This document shows, piece by piece, positions 10,977 through 21,725 of a DNA stretch of 64,000 nucleotides. Positions within the stretch are counted from its first letter, which is position 1, and each line of letters opens with the position of its first letter. The DNA is from Oegoconia quadripuncta (Eukaryota > Arthropoda > Insecta > Lepidoptera > Autostichidae): positions 1,426,501 to 1,490,500 of the forward strand of contig OX438747.1 of the NCBI GenBank assembly GCA_949316235.1, written 5' to 3'. Made by a program: the position numbers and the translations under genes. The notes under the pieces are model-generated. The model was not told the DNA's origin. It saw only the letters and a list, made by a program, of their open reading frames with translations, and searched no databases.

Positions 10977-11135
10977 CGATCGATTTGTGTAATGGATAGT
11001 GGTCATGTCAGCGAAACCAACCGTTGCGGGTTCGAACCACGCGAGGGGTAAGTGTTTGAGTGATGAACACGAACATTTATTCCCGAATCATGGATGTCCA
11101 TATAAATATTTATGTATGTTTATCCATTGTAAACA
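10977..11135 (+). mobile_element. SINE-A, head plus partial body
   Basis: Head with gtgtaatggatagtggt (A box region) and gcgggttcgaaccacgcgag (B box region), then gagtgatgaacacgaacatt and atttatgtatgtttatcc. The 3' half is lost. This is not a tRNA gene: there is no acceptor stem pairing and the SINE body follows. Confidence 0.7.
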
Positions 11136-11274
11136 TCCGACCCGCCACAATTAGCAAAACAACCGACTATACTGCTCAGTAACTATCATTATGTCTTCAA
11201 AGTATACAACTTATTAAAACTATACTACAAATATTTGGGTCTATTTCCGAAGTGCAAATGGAATCATACATACA

Positions 11275-11690
11275 TAAAGTCACGCCTGTTTCCCGTAGGG
11301 GTAGGTAGAGATTATAGACTTCCACTTGCTACGATCCTGACACACCTCTTTTGCTTCATTCACTCCCATAAGGTTGTTCATACATGCTCGTCGGTTTAAG
11401 GTACTCTTGACTTGGCCTTTCTTTATGACGTCCCTGATTTGATCATGGTACGTTCGCCTTGGTCCTCCCTTCCAACACTACCATCCATATTTGCTTCGTA
11501 TATCTGTCCCTAATTACAATAAGTGTAATTGAATTGAAAGATAGAATCAGGAATAGTCCTGATTCTATCTTTCAAAGTCACCCCACTCCTACCTCTCTAT
11601 CTCTTTCGTTAGTCTTCTTTCATTCATCCTCTCCACATGTCCAAACCATCTCAGCATACCTTTTTTAATTTATTGTATTATATTGCTATG
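11275..11690 (-). pseudogene. LINE-4 ORF2 C-terminal fragment
   Basis: Reverse complement matches the 42785-43085 copy: a block encoding a W-x-H-V-E-R-M-type motif, a GRGR-rich stretch, and the 3' end with agtggaagtctataatctct and acccctacgggaaacagg. Several frameshifts and an inserted hairpin at 11534-11575 break it. Plus-strand frames here are shadows. Confidence 0.55.
11534..11575. repeat. Perfect hairpin, 19-bp arms
   Basis: Arms 11534-11552 and 11557-11575 (ttgaaagatagaatcagga and its exact complement) surround a 4-base loop ATAG. A second small stem, aattaca/tgtaatt, lies just upstream. It sits inside the LINE-4 fragment and is absent from the 42785 copy. Confidence 0.8.
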
Positions 11691-11754
11691 GACATGTCCA
11701 AGTGCTCGGAAGATTTTTCTGGTCTCTACATACCCCTATGGGAAACAAGTGTGA

Positions 11755-12145
11755 TGTTATGTAGTATTTTACAAATACATCCGCAAGGTCGCCAGTCTCT
11801 CAGTCTTTTACAGGATGCACTTCGGTGATTGTGCTTTGGAACGTCATAATCTTATTCCACCATCGCCATTTCATCGTCGGACTACTAGGCGTGGGGAGGG
11901 ATTCCACCCGTACGTAATTAACATACCGAACATTCGCACTAAGGCGGTTCGACTCTTCATTCATAATGCTGGAAGCTGGACAGCTAAGGCATGGAATTCC
12001 CTTCCGGCGTATCGTTAGTCTTTCCTGAATCTTACAATCTTGGGATTTTCAAGAGCAGGGTGAATAGGCATCTACTGTATCGCATGGTTCATCTTCGGCC
12101 ACATCATCACTTTCCATCAGGTGAGATTCTGATAATAAAAAAACG
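11755..12145 (+). pseudogene. LINE-1 ORF2 C-terminal fragment
   Basis: Plus-strand reading gives LIPPSPFHRRTTRRGEGFHP, then NIPNIRTKAVRLFIHN, then AWNSLPAYR and, after frame loss, a segment corresponding to LGIFKSRVNRH. It ends cactttccatcaggtgagat. Same family as 8430-8760 but more complete. 5'-truncated, with frameshifts. Confidence 0.65.
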
Positions 12146-12689
12146 ATAAAATAAAGTTATAAATCTGTGTCCCAGCTTTTGCAGTAACTCGCCCTAGGTA
12201 ACAAAAAAGTATAGCGGGACACCGTATATAAGTTACTTATATAAGTTATATAAGTTACTTACTTCCGGCCATTCTTAAAAACTTCGGAGACGACCAAAAC
12301 TCCCAAGTAAAAACAACAACAACAATCTTGTACGGTTTCAAATTCGAGACTTTTGAGCGAAATCTTTTGTCCACATTGAGGAAAAATATTTATTTATTAA
12401 ACTTGGGGTCCTTTCAGTTGTTCCTTGTTTGAAGGCCATGACAAGTAGTTAAACTGTAGGTATCTGGTATTCCGTTCTTTATCTCGCGTGTCCATCATCA
12501 GCTGTCACATCATACAAAGTCTGTTATGCAAATCATAAATATTAGTAGGTACCATAGCTGAATTGCTATTTGAATAAATGAATTCCTGTCTCCTCATGGG
12601 TACTTCATCATCAGATCGTGTTGAAATTTATACAGGATCAATTCGAGAGTTTTTTTTTTCATTACTTGGAATAACCATGCATATGTTTG

Positions 12690-12890
12690 TGTGATGAATA
12701 CGGATATTTGTACCCGAGTTATGGATGTTTCATTTATAATAAGTATTTATATACAAAAAAAAAATTATTTATGTAGTATATCAACCATCTGGTACCCACA
12801 ACACAAGCCTATAGTTGCTTACTATAATGTTTGTGGAACTAGATGGCGTTGTGTGTATATCTAAGGATATTTTATTTATTTAAATATGTC
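12690..12890 (+). mobile_element. SINE-C, head-less copy
   Basis: From tttgtgtgatgaatacggat through gttatggatgtttcatttat and gtagtatatcaaccatctgg to gaactagatggcgttgtgtg. The tRNA-like head is missing. The following 12891-13217 shows only AT-rich DNA. Confidence 0.65.
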
Positions 12891-13217
12891 ACGAAACTTC
12901 GAGGTTATTGGTAAGTATACGCAGAAAAACATATTTTTTTATGCGACGCATTTTTTGGCATTATGCATACATTTTTTTGGTGTATTGTTTAGGTTTTTCC
13001 GAATCAATTGGAGTAGCCATTATATTGAAAAATTATTGTGATACGTGATGGTTGCTAAAAATATGATACAACGACTATTCCACAACATCAGAAGAAGTCT
13101 TCAATGACTAACGTCCGAATGCCCAAACGCTTCTTAACTTTAAAAACTCCTTAAACATAATTCTGTCGCTATGAATGGCAACGACGTGAAAGTGACAGCA
13201 TTATATATTTTTATTCA

Positions 13218-13640
13218 TCTGATTTAAGAGCCATGCTCTTGTCGGTGGAGATTTTTCCATATCTCTTTGCTCTCCGCGTTCCTCTTGACCTCTTGATACG
13301 ACACGACGTTCAACTTCTCTTTTATCTACTGCATGTAGCTTATTTTCGGTCTTCCTCTTTTTCCTTTCCCCTCTATTCCTCGTTCTATTATGGTTTTGAT
13401 AAAATCATCGTGTCGTATAAGGTGTCCCAGCATTTCCCTCTTCTATTCTCAATAACTCCCAACAATTTCCTTTGTTCCCTTACTATATTTAAAACTTCTT
13501 CGTTCGTTTTCTTCTCTGTCCAGCTGATACGTTCCATTCTTCTCCAGCACCACATCTCAAAAGTTTATAATCTTTCTTTGTCTTTAAGAGTTAGAGTCCA
13601 CGTATTATACGTCATTATTATATATTTATGAGACTCAAAA
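13218..13640 (-). pseudogene. LINE-3 ORF2 C-terminal fragment
   Basis: The reverse strand reads MWCWRRMERISWTEK, then EEVLN, then LGVIENRRGK, then frameshifted GHLIRHDD, matching the better copy at 34625-34990. This is the tail of an endonuclease/reverse-transcriptase ORF of a non-LTR element. The 3' end carries the same motif (aagagc.atgctcttgtcgg on plus) as the 34625 and 53935 copies. The plus-strand frame of 132 codons through this region is an antisense shadow. Confidence 0.6.
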
Positions 13641-14174
13641 AGAGTAAAACGTGAACGCTGCAGTTACGATTGGTCTAATCACTCGGCGTGCTGTGGACAA
13701 AGTTCTCAGTTACTCTGAAACACAGCACTCGGAACTATATGATTCATTAGTAGACATAACTCTGATTGCGGGCTGGAATTTCTATGGGCATATATGCCGC
13801 AGAACTGACATAGCGTGAGCAAGCAGATTTTGATATGAAGCACGCAGCAATACCAAACGTAGTGTTGGACGCTTCCTCATAAAAGCGTCCTGCGTCGGTC
13901 GGCTGCAAGTGACTGGATGCGTCAAGTCAATGATAAATTCCAACTGTATCTTTTGCTCTATGTAAAAGCCCATTTAGATGCAAGTAGGATTCATGCCCTG
14001 AGGGTTCTATCTAACATCACCATTGACTAAGTTTTTAAAGTAACAAATAAGTAGTTACCTAGACGCTCGTTAATAGAAAACGCGAAATGAAACTTTATCT
14101 CATATTGCAAGATTGGGAAGTACTCCATAGGTATTGATCACCAGTTTGTTTGGGAATATGTGTTGCAAATCCAT
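13641..14174. other. Unassigned DNA
   Basis: A minus-strand frame of 63 codons at 13782-13973 has no recognisable domain. No repeat boundary identified. Confidence 0.25.
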
Positions 14175-14390
14175 TTATTTTCACCCGACTTCCCCAGGAA
14201 GGAGGGTAGCATTTTTCTAGAGTATGTATGTACAATACAGTACAATACAAATACACTGTGTTGCACAACAGAAAAGAAAATACAGTTTCATAAAAGTGGT
14301 AAGAATAGAATGTACAATTTGGTGATCTTATCACTAAAAGTGATCTCTTCCAGGCAACCTTTGGTTACAAGGACAGTAGGTACATTTGAA
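14175..14390 (-). mobile_element. Family R scrap followed by two LINE 3' tails
   Basis: 14175-14225 matches family R (ccaggaaggagggtagc). 14230-14300 is the reverse of a LINE end seen at 33640-33735 (tgcaataaagtgtatttg plus TATTG repeats). 14335-14390 is the reverse of ggttgcctggaagagatc at 1890. A stack of short dead ends. Confidence 0.5.
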
Positions 14391-14559
14391 ATAGTAGTAT
14401 CAAAGTGAAATTATTATTAACCTTAGTACTCCATATTAATTTAAGTTTTATAAGTCTTTCCGAGAAAATGTACAAGTATTTCGTTTTGACCTGTACCTAC
14501 TTTTATGTACGAATTGCTAAAAAGTATTCCTATAAAGTATATACGAATTCATAAAAAGA

Positions 14560-14788
14560 CGACCGATTGGTGTAGTGGATAGCGAAACCAACGGTTGCGG
14601 GTTCGAATCCCGCGGGGGGTAAATGTTTGTGTGATGAATACAAACATTTATTCCCGAGTCATGGATGTTTATATAAATATTTATGTATGTTTATCCGTTA
14701 TCTAGTTTCTATAGCACAAGCTTCGCTTAGTTTGGTGACTAGATGATTGGTGTAAGTGTCCGAAATATTTATTTATTTTATTTATTAT
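14560..14788 (+). mobile_element. SINE-A with a deletion between A and B boxes
   Basis: Head gaccgattggtgtagtggat runs straight into agcgaaaccaacggttgcgg, lacking about 12 bases (tgaccctatcag) that the 47931 copy has. B box gttcgaatcccgcgg intact. Body to gtgtaagtgtccgaaatatt and an ATTT-rich tail. Otherwise close to full length. Confidence 0.75.
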
Positions 14789-14814
14789 CCTTTAATTTAG
14801 TTTTTTCGCGTAGT

Positions 14815-14940
14815 CGTGTTTATAATTTAGCCACGGTTTGCCCATGTGGCCGTAAGGACGGCGCTGGGCGTGCGCGCGCGCCTCGTGACAGACCGCTTTC
14901 ACCAGCGTTTCCTATCGCCTGTCACACGACATCGCGATCA
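14815..14940. other. GC-rich, CpG-dense patch
   Basis: Local GC and CG peak including gcgtgcgcgcgcgcctcg. The 111-codon plus-strand frame across it runs on into MITE-T and has no domain, so I do not call a gene. Confidence 0.3.
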
Positions 14941-15060
14941 TATTTCACTATTAAATTTAGTTTTACTTCAACCAACTTCGTGGAAAGTAAACAATGTTGG
15001 ACTTACAAAACGGTGATCGATTTATTACTGTTAGGTTGGTACAAGGACATTTTTAAAGTA

Positions 15061-15466
15061 TTAGGTCCTTACCTATGAAATTGGTGTTTTGTATGAAGAA
15101 TTTCATTAAGACTGTTTTCTCCATACAAACATTTTTGTTATTTTTTTTGGGAATGGCAAATCCAAATTTAGCTAAACTTTGTGTGTATTATCGGATAACA
15201 TTAAGTATAGGCAGCGTTAATTTTTAAAAGTAACCGCTTTATAAAAGTTTCAGCGAATCTAAGAAATGATTATGGGAAGCGCATGAAAGAGCTCTGTTCA
15301 AATGTTTTTTATTATTGATAGCCCAGAAATTAAAAAATACAACCTTGACATAATATTCCATTTTCCAAATAAAAAACAAATTTGTATATAGCTTTGAAAA
15401 TCGCAGGAATTGGTACATATGATTAACGAAGAAAAAAAAACTCCAATTTCATAGGTAAAGACCCAA
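15061..15466. mobile_element. MITE-T copy 1 (TA target, Tc1/mariner-type)
   Basis: 406-bp non-coding element bounded by TA at 15059-15060 and 15467-15468. Inverted ends TTAGGTCCTTACCTATGAAA and TTGGGTCTTTACCTATGAAA continue for about 30 bp. The inverted copy at 18676-19097 aligns along its whole length. No ORF, so an autonomous relative would have to supply transposase. Superfamily inferred from the TA target only. Confidence 0.75.
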
Positions 15467-15714
15467 TATTTGCCTGGCTAGTTACATCATCTTATCTAAT
15501 TCTGCCACCGTATATCTTCAAAGTAAAGCAATGTGGCTAACAGTAGTATTGTTTCTAGACCCTGAAATAAGTTGAGGTCTCTGGATTAATGCGCTACCAT
15601 GTTCGTCCTCAATTTCACTTAACATCACAAACGATTGAGGTCAAACAGCGCGTATAAACTTTATATAAAAACACTCCAAATGGAATTTTATTTCTATATA
15701 CGACGGCGACATAC

Positions 15715-15955
15715 GACTAGTTGGTAATGAACCTGCCTTCGACATCAACGGTTGTGCATTCGAATCCGGCTAAGGATCACAACAGAATACTAGATTGTAG
15801 AGCTTGTTCTCTTTTGAATTTTTGGGCAGTCTGGTTTATTTTGAAAAATGTGTTTTTTCACAATTACATTTGCTGAGCTACAGACCTTTTTGTCATAATT
15901 ACATATTTTAGTGTTTACTGTTTTCTTGGCAAATAAAGATTTTTATTTATTTATT
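15715..15955 (+). mobile_element. SINE-D with tRNA-like head
   Basis: Head cgactagttggtaatgaacc plus gcattcgaatccggctaagg resembles the A and B boxes. An unrelated body follows, ending ggcaaataaagatttttatt with a TTTA-rich tail. A related head is at 32755. Not a functional tRNA: arms do not pair and a body is attached. Confidence 0.5.
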
Positions 15956-15989
15956 TGATTCAATTGGACCATTAAACTGAAAAACTTCT

Positions 15990-16170
15990 CGAGTGGAGTC
16001 GGCAAGCTCAGCGTAGGACATCCACTGATAAGGGTGGACCCTGAAAAAAGGTCTCGGGAAATCGCTGGATGCAGGTCGCTTCCAACCGATCTCTGGAATT
16101 CCATGGGGGAGGCCTATGTTCAGCTGTGGACGTCATGTGGCTATATGATGATGATGACTGAAAAACTTAT
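15990..16170 (+). mobile_element. LINE-5 3' end with ATG-repeat tail
   Basis: Contains gcaagctcagcgtaggacat, cgctggatgcaggtcgcttc and gggggaggcctatgttcagc, then a gatgatgatga tail. This is the coding C-terminus and 3' end of the family also seen at 1-140. Frames are broken. Confidence 0.6.
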
Positions 16171-16534
16171 CGAACTAACTCTAAAAAAGAAACAACTGGT
16201 TCAAAATTGAACGCATTTTGACTTTACCCAAACTTATCTTTCGATATAAAACTTTGACAATAACATAAAAAGTCAAACTAAACAAAGCTCAAATCGAGAA
16301 ATTCGTTAACAAGACACTTGGTTACAGACCTATCAACGAAGCCTATCGATCTGAGAAATGGTGGAATTGGAACTAAAAGATTCATATAGATTTGAAGGTT
16401 AGGTAACTTAAGTGACAGAATAGTTAGGACGTGGCGCCAACATTTAGTTCAAAGAAGTTGGTGGAACTGTACGTCAAAAATCTGTCATATGACATTTGAC
16501 AGCCTGAGAGAGAGAAGTTTTGTTTTTCCTGACT

Positions 16535-16695
16535 TGACCGTGACTAGACTCTGTATACGCCAAGTATACGACGAATTACTTGTTTTGACTGAGACTGACT
16601 TATAAACTGAAGAAATAAGAGAAATAAGACATGGCTGTTATGGGCTAGATCCCTTTGCCTTCTCCTAGAGGAGAGAATAAAACTAAAAAAAGAAA
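16535..16695 (+). mobile_element. SINE-E, 5'-truncated
   Basis: 3' half only, from cttgaccgtgactagactct to aataaaactaaaaaaag. A partial direct repeat (left TTTTGTTTTTC, right TTGTTTTCC) suggests the target duplication. Confidence 0.7.
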
Positions 16696-17159
16696 AAAAA
16701 TTGTTTTCCCTTATAATAGGAAAGGCTAAGGAACAAAGCCATACTGCTTCGTCTTCAACATTTGACAGCCTGTTACGTTTATGTTTACAACGTTATATCA
16801 TTTTTGATTCCCATAATTTATTTCTCGAATCTTCGCATATTGGAATGGGTATAGATACAAATTTTGCCTGTGATCTGCTCAAGTCTACATTGTTGAGTAG
16901 TTCTTTAGCATGAGTTATATTATAAATTCGAAACGTAAGTTTTGACTTAGCATAAACTTAGCCAAATTCAAGATTTGCGAAGTATGAGCTGAGAGTAATT
17001 GTACTCTATCAATTTCACCTTATGTTGTGTATTTTAAAATAGCAGAGCCCAAAGTAAGCCATCCTAGTCGAGTATGTTTTTCTTCTATGTAGCAAGATAG
17101 TGCTTTTTTGATAAATAAAACAAAACATTTACAAATAAAGTGAATATTGACTTTTTACA

Positions 17160-17452
17160 TTCTTTTTTTTTATTCTCCGACAATGTTGGAAGGCAAAGGG
17201 ATCTGAGCCCATACAGCCTCGTTTTCTCTATTATTCTTTCTGTAGTAATTCTTCAGAAAAGTGACAAAATGCTTTACGGAAGATCTTGGCGGCTTTTTGT
17301 GGGAACCCAAAAGCTTCGTCACGCACTTTAATTTACACTTCCCTTCACTTGTATACCATCACTGATTTTGCCGTACAATAATAAATTTCAAGATATAAAA
17401 ACAAAAATGCAACATCACTCGCTGAGTTCCCGCCAAGAAGCCTCTTGTCACA
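17160..17452 (-). mobile_element. SINE-E, diverged copy
   Basis: Reverse orientation: poly(T), tctccgacaatgttggaagg, agccc..acagcc, aagtgacaaaatgctttac, ending ctgagttcccgccaagaagc. Shorter and more diverged than the 449 copy; it shares variants with 44836-45152, suggesting an older subfamily. Confidence 0.65.
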
Positions 17453-17799
17453 GACATGGATAGTTCCAAATTGAAATAACATGATAGATAAGTAATGAAT
17501 TTTCATACCTCCTCTCTTCATGGAGTTTTATTGATTCCAAATTCAAAATCCCTGTATTGCTTTCAAATTTCAAACAAGCTCTCGATTGCGGATGGCAACA
17601 TTTCAAAACGAAAAAACTGCAGTAGTTTGTCGCAGTATTTTTCAGATTTGGTCCAATATTAAAAGATGTACGTTTCTAGTCCAAATGACCTAACAACATT
17701 AAATGCATTATGCTTAGATAAGAAGTTTGTTTGTTAAGAAAATGTTTTAACACATGTTCGCATAGGCGAGTCGCATTCCTAGACGAATTACACTAGCTC

Positions 17800-18260
17800 T
17801 ATGTACTCGCGGATTCACTCGCCATACACCCAGTAAAGGCCATTTCTCTAACCAACTCAGGTTGCATAGCATCTAACATACGAAACCCCATACGTATGTA
17901 ACGTAAACGCGCGCGTAGCAACAAATAGAACTTGTGGACTCGGTGCGCCGGCGCAGTGAAAGTACTTTCGCGCGCTCGTTGCCCCGGTCGACGACCTTCG
18001 CGCCCGAGCGAGTAGACTCTATACACAGGAGTGGGATAGTTATAGTTTTCTTAGTTTTCCATGAAAAGTCGGGTGCAGTGCAAAAGTAAATGCACAAGGA
18101 AATCGATCGTAAATATTTTTATGTGGAATCTATTAGTTATTCTTGTGGTTATTTGGGGGAATTTCCCCTATAAGTTTTAGGCTTTCCGGTCGGTGCAGGA
18201 AGTGCTGGGTTCGTACCGGTGTCGGCAATGTCCGGCTCGCGAAGGAAAGTAGTTAAACTT
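17800..18260 (+). promoter_or_regulatory. CpG-rich promoter-like island with possible first exon
   Basis: 17895-18020 and 18180-18255 are GC- and CG-rich and free of the window's repeats. A plus-strand ATG at 18228 opens MSGSRRK and meets a GT at 18249 (aaa|gtagtt), which would be a weak donor; the frame closes soon after if unspliced (stop after 19 codons). This could be a 5' UTR plus short first coding exon of a host gene with exons beyond the window. No domain supports it. The opposite-strand frames of 74-75 codons at 17799-18097 are alternatives without domains. Confidence 0.25.
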
Positions 18261-18411
18261 GTTTTTCCCATAAATTTTCTTGGTGCTTGATTTATGATTG
18301 ACTAGGCTACGCATCTGGTTTTACTCTTATTACGCCTATATTAAATCGTAAGATGTATTCCAAGGCTCTCAGAGATATTACTGCTAATAGACATTACTTA
18401 TATGTAGAACT

Positions 18412-18460
18412 AGCTGTTACCCGCGACTTCGCCCGTTTAGAATTTGTTCTACAACCAAAT
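18412..18460 (-). mobile_element. Helitron (Lep1-type) terminal scrap
   Basis: aactagctgttacccgcgac plus ttcgcccg is the reverse of the CTAG-ended Helitron terminus. Only about 45 bp remain recognisable. Confidence 0.45.
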
Positions 18461-18675
18461 GCGTCAATTTGACTCAAATGCATTCCCACTATTGAAATGA
18501 AATATTATTATGTTTAACCGACTTCATCGTAATATAATAACCTGTTTTAAAAGAGCAACCCCTCGAGTTTCTTGTTTGTTCTCTGAGCTTAAAAAATGCA
18601 AAAAAAAATTTTTGTAGGTACAAAATAAATAATTATTGACTCTCTCTGACTCCAACATCTACCTACATCTAAATA

Positions 18676-19097
18676 TTGGGTCTTTACCTATGAAATTGGA
18701 GTTTTTTTTCTTCGTTAATCATATGTACCAATTCCTGCGATTTTCAAAGCTATATTCAAATTTGTTTTTTATTTGGAAAATGGAATATTATTTTAAGGTT
18801 TCACATGAAATATTTTTTAGTTACTGAGCTAAATCACATAATAAAAAAAAATTTAACAGAGCTCTTTTCATGTGCTTCCCATAATCATTTCTTAGATTCG
18901 CTGAAACTTTTATAAAGCGGTTACTTTTAAAAATTAACGCTGCCTATATTTAACTTAATGTTATCCGATAATACACACAAAGTTTGGCTAAATTTGAATT
19001 TGCCGTTCCCAAAGAAAAATCAAAAATGTTTGTATGGAGAAAACAGTCTTAATGAAATTCTTCATACAAAACGCCAATTTCATAGGTAAGGACCTAA
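18676..19097. mobile_element. MITE-T copy 2 (inverted relative to copy 1)
   Basis: 422 bp between TA dinucleotides at 18674-18675 and 19098-19099, with ends TTGGGTCTTTACCTATGAAA and TTAGGTCCTTACCTATGAAA. It aligns to 15061-15466 in reverse, with small indels. Non-coding; the frame at 18636-18827 is incidental. Confidence 0.75.
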
Positions 19098-19194
19098 TAC
19101 ATAGGTACATAATATTAATGAAATTGAAAATCTGCTTTTAACACCAGCTATTACGTTATCTAACTAATCAATCTAACACATCTCACTTTCCACG

Positions 19195-19400
19195 CAAACG
19201 GATCCGCGGCACGCGGCTAGTGTCGCGAGTTCTTTCAACCCTTGAGAGTTCGTTGACCGTTGCAAGAAAATTTACTACAGTATACATAATGCGTTTATGT
19301 GCATGTTGCGCCTGCGCCGGCGTGCTGTAAAGAAAGTTGCGATGACCGAGCTTTGAGGGCGATAGGGCTTTACCTTTCTCCTGATCTATGGACGGAGGGA
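19195..19400. other. GC-richer unique patch
   Basis: Holds ggatccgcggcacgcggcta and tgcgcctgcgccggcgtgct. Non-repetitive within the window; no ORF or splice pattern recognised. Confidence 0.2.
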
Positions 19401-19545
19401 GGGGTTTATATACTATTTATATTAGATATACTTTATTAACCCCCGACTAAAAGCGACGGGTGTTATGTGTTTGACGGCGTTATGTATCCAGTCCAGTTAC
19501 AGTTATATTTACCTTTTAATAAAGATAATGCTTTATTTAGTAACA

Positions 19546-19778
19546 CTATAGGGCATTTTAAATGTCCGCCTGGCTAGCTACAACCATCTTATCTAAATCT
19601 GCCGCCAAACAGCAATGTTAATAGCATTGTTGTGTTCCGGTTGTCAGAGATAAGATAGCCAGTCCCCCAAATAAGATGGGGTTTCCGGGTCAGTACGCTA
19701 CCACCTTCGGCCTCATCTTCACTTAACATCAGGTGTGATTGAGATCAAGCACCAACCCATCATGCATAAAAAAAAAAC
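19546..19778 (+). mobile_element. SINE-B, head-less copy
   Basis: Begins gggcattttaaatgtccgcc and runs through the whole body to ccatcatgcataaaaaaaaa. The tRNA-like head is absent. A family H terminus (aacccccgactaaaagcgac) lies just upstream at 19438. Confidence 0.7.
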
Positions 19779-19989
19779 TGGTCGCATTGCCCTGCTTGTT
19801 GTAAGTCATTCAAGACTTCAAAATATATTCACTTCATAATGTCAATATCCTACGAATAGTTTAAAAGGTAAGTATGATTTATGTATGAGTACGAGCGACT
19901 ACGAACTGATAAAATCATTCCCCTCAAGAGTAAAAGTACTGCTTTGATCATTGATTTTCAACTCTACTAAGTTCAAATTAAGTAAATAG

Positions 19990-20312
19990 TGGTCTCGATT
20001 CGGATGTACAACGAACTAACTAAATATAAAACAGATACATCCTTTTCTAACACTATTAACATGAAAGGGACGACTATAAATTAAGTCCTGTCAAATTAAG
20101 TTAAGAGCTGTCAAAACAAGTCGCTCCATAGTATTTTAATCGTGACGTCGCTAGGTGTACACCTAATATTGCTAATGAAGTACTTGTTTTGATCCTTTTA
20201 CTTAATTTGACAGGACTTAATTATATGTCGTCCTTTTCATGTATTAGTGGTTAGAAAAGGATACATATAATTTAAATTTAGTTTACTTCGTTGTACATCC
20301 GAATCGAGACCA
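19990..20312. mobile_element. MITE-F copy 1, fold-back element of 323 bp
   Basis: Ends TGGTCTCGATTCGGATGTAC and its complement. The inverted arms extend about 125-130 bp on each side (shared blocks tccttttctaa, aagtcctgtcaaattaag), and the centre carries the perfect palindrome TAGGTGTACACCTA (20152-20165). The inverted copy at 39288-39610 is the same 323 bp long. No ORF. Target duplication is unclear, so the superfamily is unassigned. Confidence 0.75.
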
Positions 20313-20499
20313 GTAACAATAACATTAGTGTTTGGTAGGTATTCTAAATCCGATCAATGTCAATCCCAAATGCTATGGGCCAGGGTTCATACGTTGACCT
20401 TACCGAGTTAGGATGAATTGCGACAAATTAAATTGAACGAAATTAAAGCGATTAGAATTCATGATGTCGAACCGACGAGCATGTATGAACAATCGAGTG

Positions 20500-20903
20500 T
20501 TTTTTTTGTTTTTTTTTTTGGTTTCTTTCTCTCCTTTAGGAGAAGGCAAAGGGATCTAGCCCATAACAGCCATGTCTTATTTCTCTTATTTCTTCAGTTT
20601 GTAAGTCAGTCTCAGTCAAAACAAGTATATCGTCGTATACTTGGCGTATACAGAGTCTAGTCACGGTCAAGTCATTCTTCAGTAAAGTGGCAGAATGCTT
20701 TACAAAAGATTTTGGTGGCTTCTTGTGGGAACCCGAAAGCTCCGTTACGCACTTTAATTTACACTTCCCTTCACTTGTACACCATCACTAACGTTTGCTG
20801 CACAATATTCTGCCATTATTAAGCTTCAAAAGTTAGAATGCACAAATTATAAGAATTATAAAGAAAAATGCTACTTCACTCGCCGAGTTCACGCCAAAAA
20901 GCC
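20500..20903 (-). mobile_element. SINE-E, near full length
   Basis: Poly(T), ctttaggagaaggcaaaggg, the conserved cagaatgctttacaaaagat block and the 5' terminus ending acgccaaaaagcc at 20903. It directly abuts another SINE-E in the same orientation. Confidence 0.75.
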
Positions 20904-20904
20904 T

Positions 20905-21418
20905 GTTTTTTTTTGTTTTATTCTCTCCTCTCGGGGAAGGCATAGGGCTCTTAGCCCATACAGCCATGTCTTATTTCTCTTATTTCTTCAGTTTAAAAGT
21001 CAGTCTCAGTAATTCGCTCTTTGTATTTTCTAGTCTTTACGTTTATTTGTATGTATATTTCTTTGTAATTTAAAAATTGTGTAATTGTGTGAACTTTGTT
21101 TGGTGTAAATAAATGCTTTATCTATCTATCTATATAATTAATAAATTCGTCGTATACTTGGTGTATACAGTCTAGTTACGGTTAAATCATTCTTCAGTAA
21201 AGTGGCAGAATGCTTTACAAAAGATTTTGGTGGCTTCTTGTGGGAACCCGAAAGCTTCGTTAAGCACTTGAATTGACACTTCCCGTCACTTGTACACCAC
21301 TACTAACTTTTGCTGCAAAATATTCTGCCATTAAGCTTCAAAAGTCAGAATGCACAAATTATAAGAATTATAAAGAAAAATGCAACTTCACTCGCCGAGA
21401 TGCCGCCAAAAAGCCCTT
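20905..21418 (-). mobile_element. SINE-E interrupted by a LINE tail
   Basis: Second tandem SINE-E. Its 3' part is 20905-21010 and its 5' part about 21145-21418. The middle (about 21012-21140) is foreign and ends gtaaataaatgctttatcta with CTAT repeats, a LINE 3' tail in plus orientation. A few bases of the SINE around tcaaaacaag were lost at the insertion. Confidence 0.7.
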
Positions 21419-21424
21419 ATCAGA

Positions 21425-21515
21425 GTGAGTGAAGCCAAAGAGGTGTGTCAGGAAGGTAGCAAGTGGAAGTCTGTGGTCTCTGTCTACCCCTACGGGAAAC
21501 AGGCATGCCTTTATC
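21425..21515 (+). mobile_element. LINE-4 3' end
   Basis: gtgaagccaaagaggtgtgt, agcaagtggaagtctgtggt and acccctacgggaaacaggca match the 3' ends at 42785-43085 and, inverted, 11275-11690. Very short 5'-truncated insert. Confidence 0.55.
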
Positions 21516-21597
21516 ACTTATTGATGAGAAGATAAATTATACACATTTACAAAAACAAAATAAATGAATATTAATTCATAAATAAAAACCGGAATTA

Positions 21598-21725
21598 AAT
21601 AAAAAAAAAACTTAGAAAACCCTGGAAAGATAATGACGTCATCTAAATACACCAAACACCGTAATACACGCTAAATATCTTCGAAACTGTTTAACCGTAT
21701 TCCATCAAAGGCGCTACAATGCCAT
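21598..21725. repeat. Family H fragment
   Basis: agataatgacgtcatctaaa, aaatatcttcgaaactgttt and aaccgtattccatcaaa match other family H copies. 21726-22080 holds nothing I can name; the 76-codon frame there has no domain. Confidence 0.45.

Noticed and set aside
13233..13631. 132-codon plus-strand ORF rich in F, L and S
   Set aside because: Antisense of a LINE-3 coding fragment; the hydrophobic look is a by-product of reading a basic protein backwards.
14743..15078. 111-codon plus-strand ORF
   Set aside because: Starts in the SINE-A tail, crosses a GC-rich patch and ends inside MITE-T; no domain.
15715..15775. tRNA-like sequence with A and B boxes, also at 2390, 14560, 22650, 31040, 32085, 38480, 47935, 60620
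   Set aside because: Each is followed by a SINE body and lacks a paired acceptor stem, so none is a tRNA gene.
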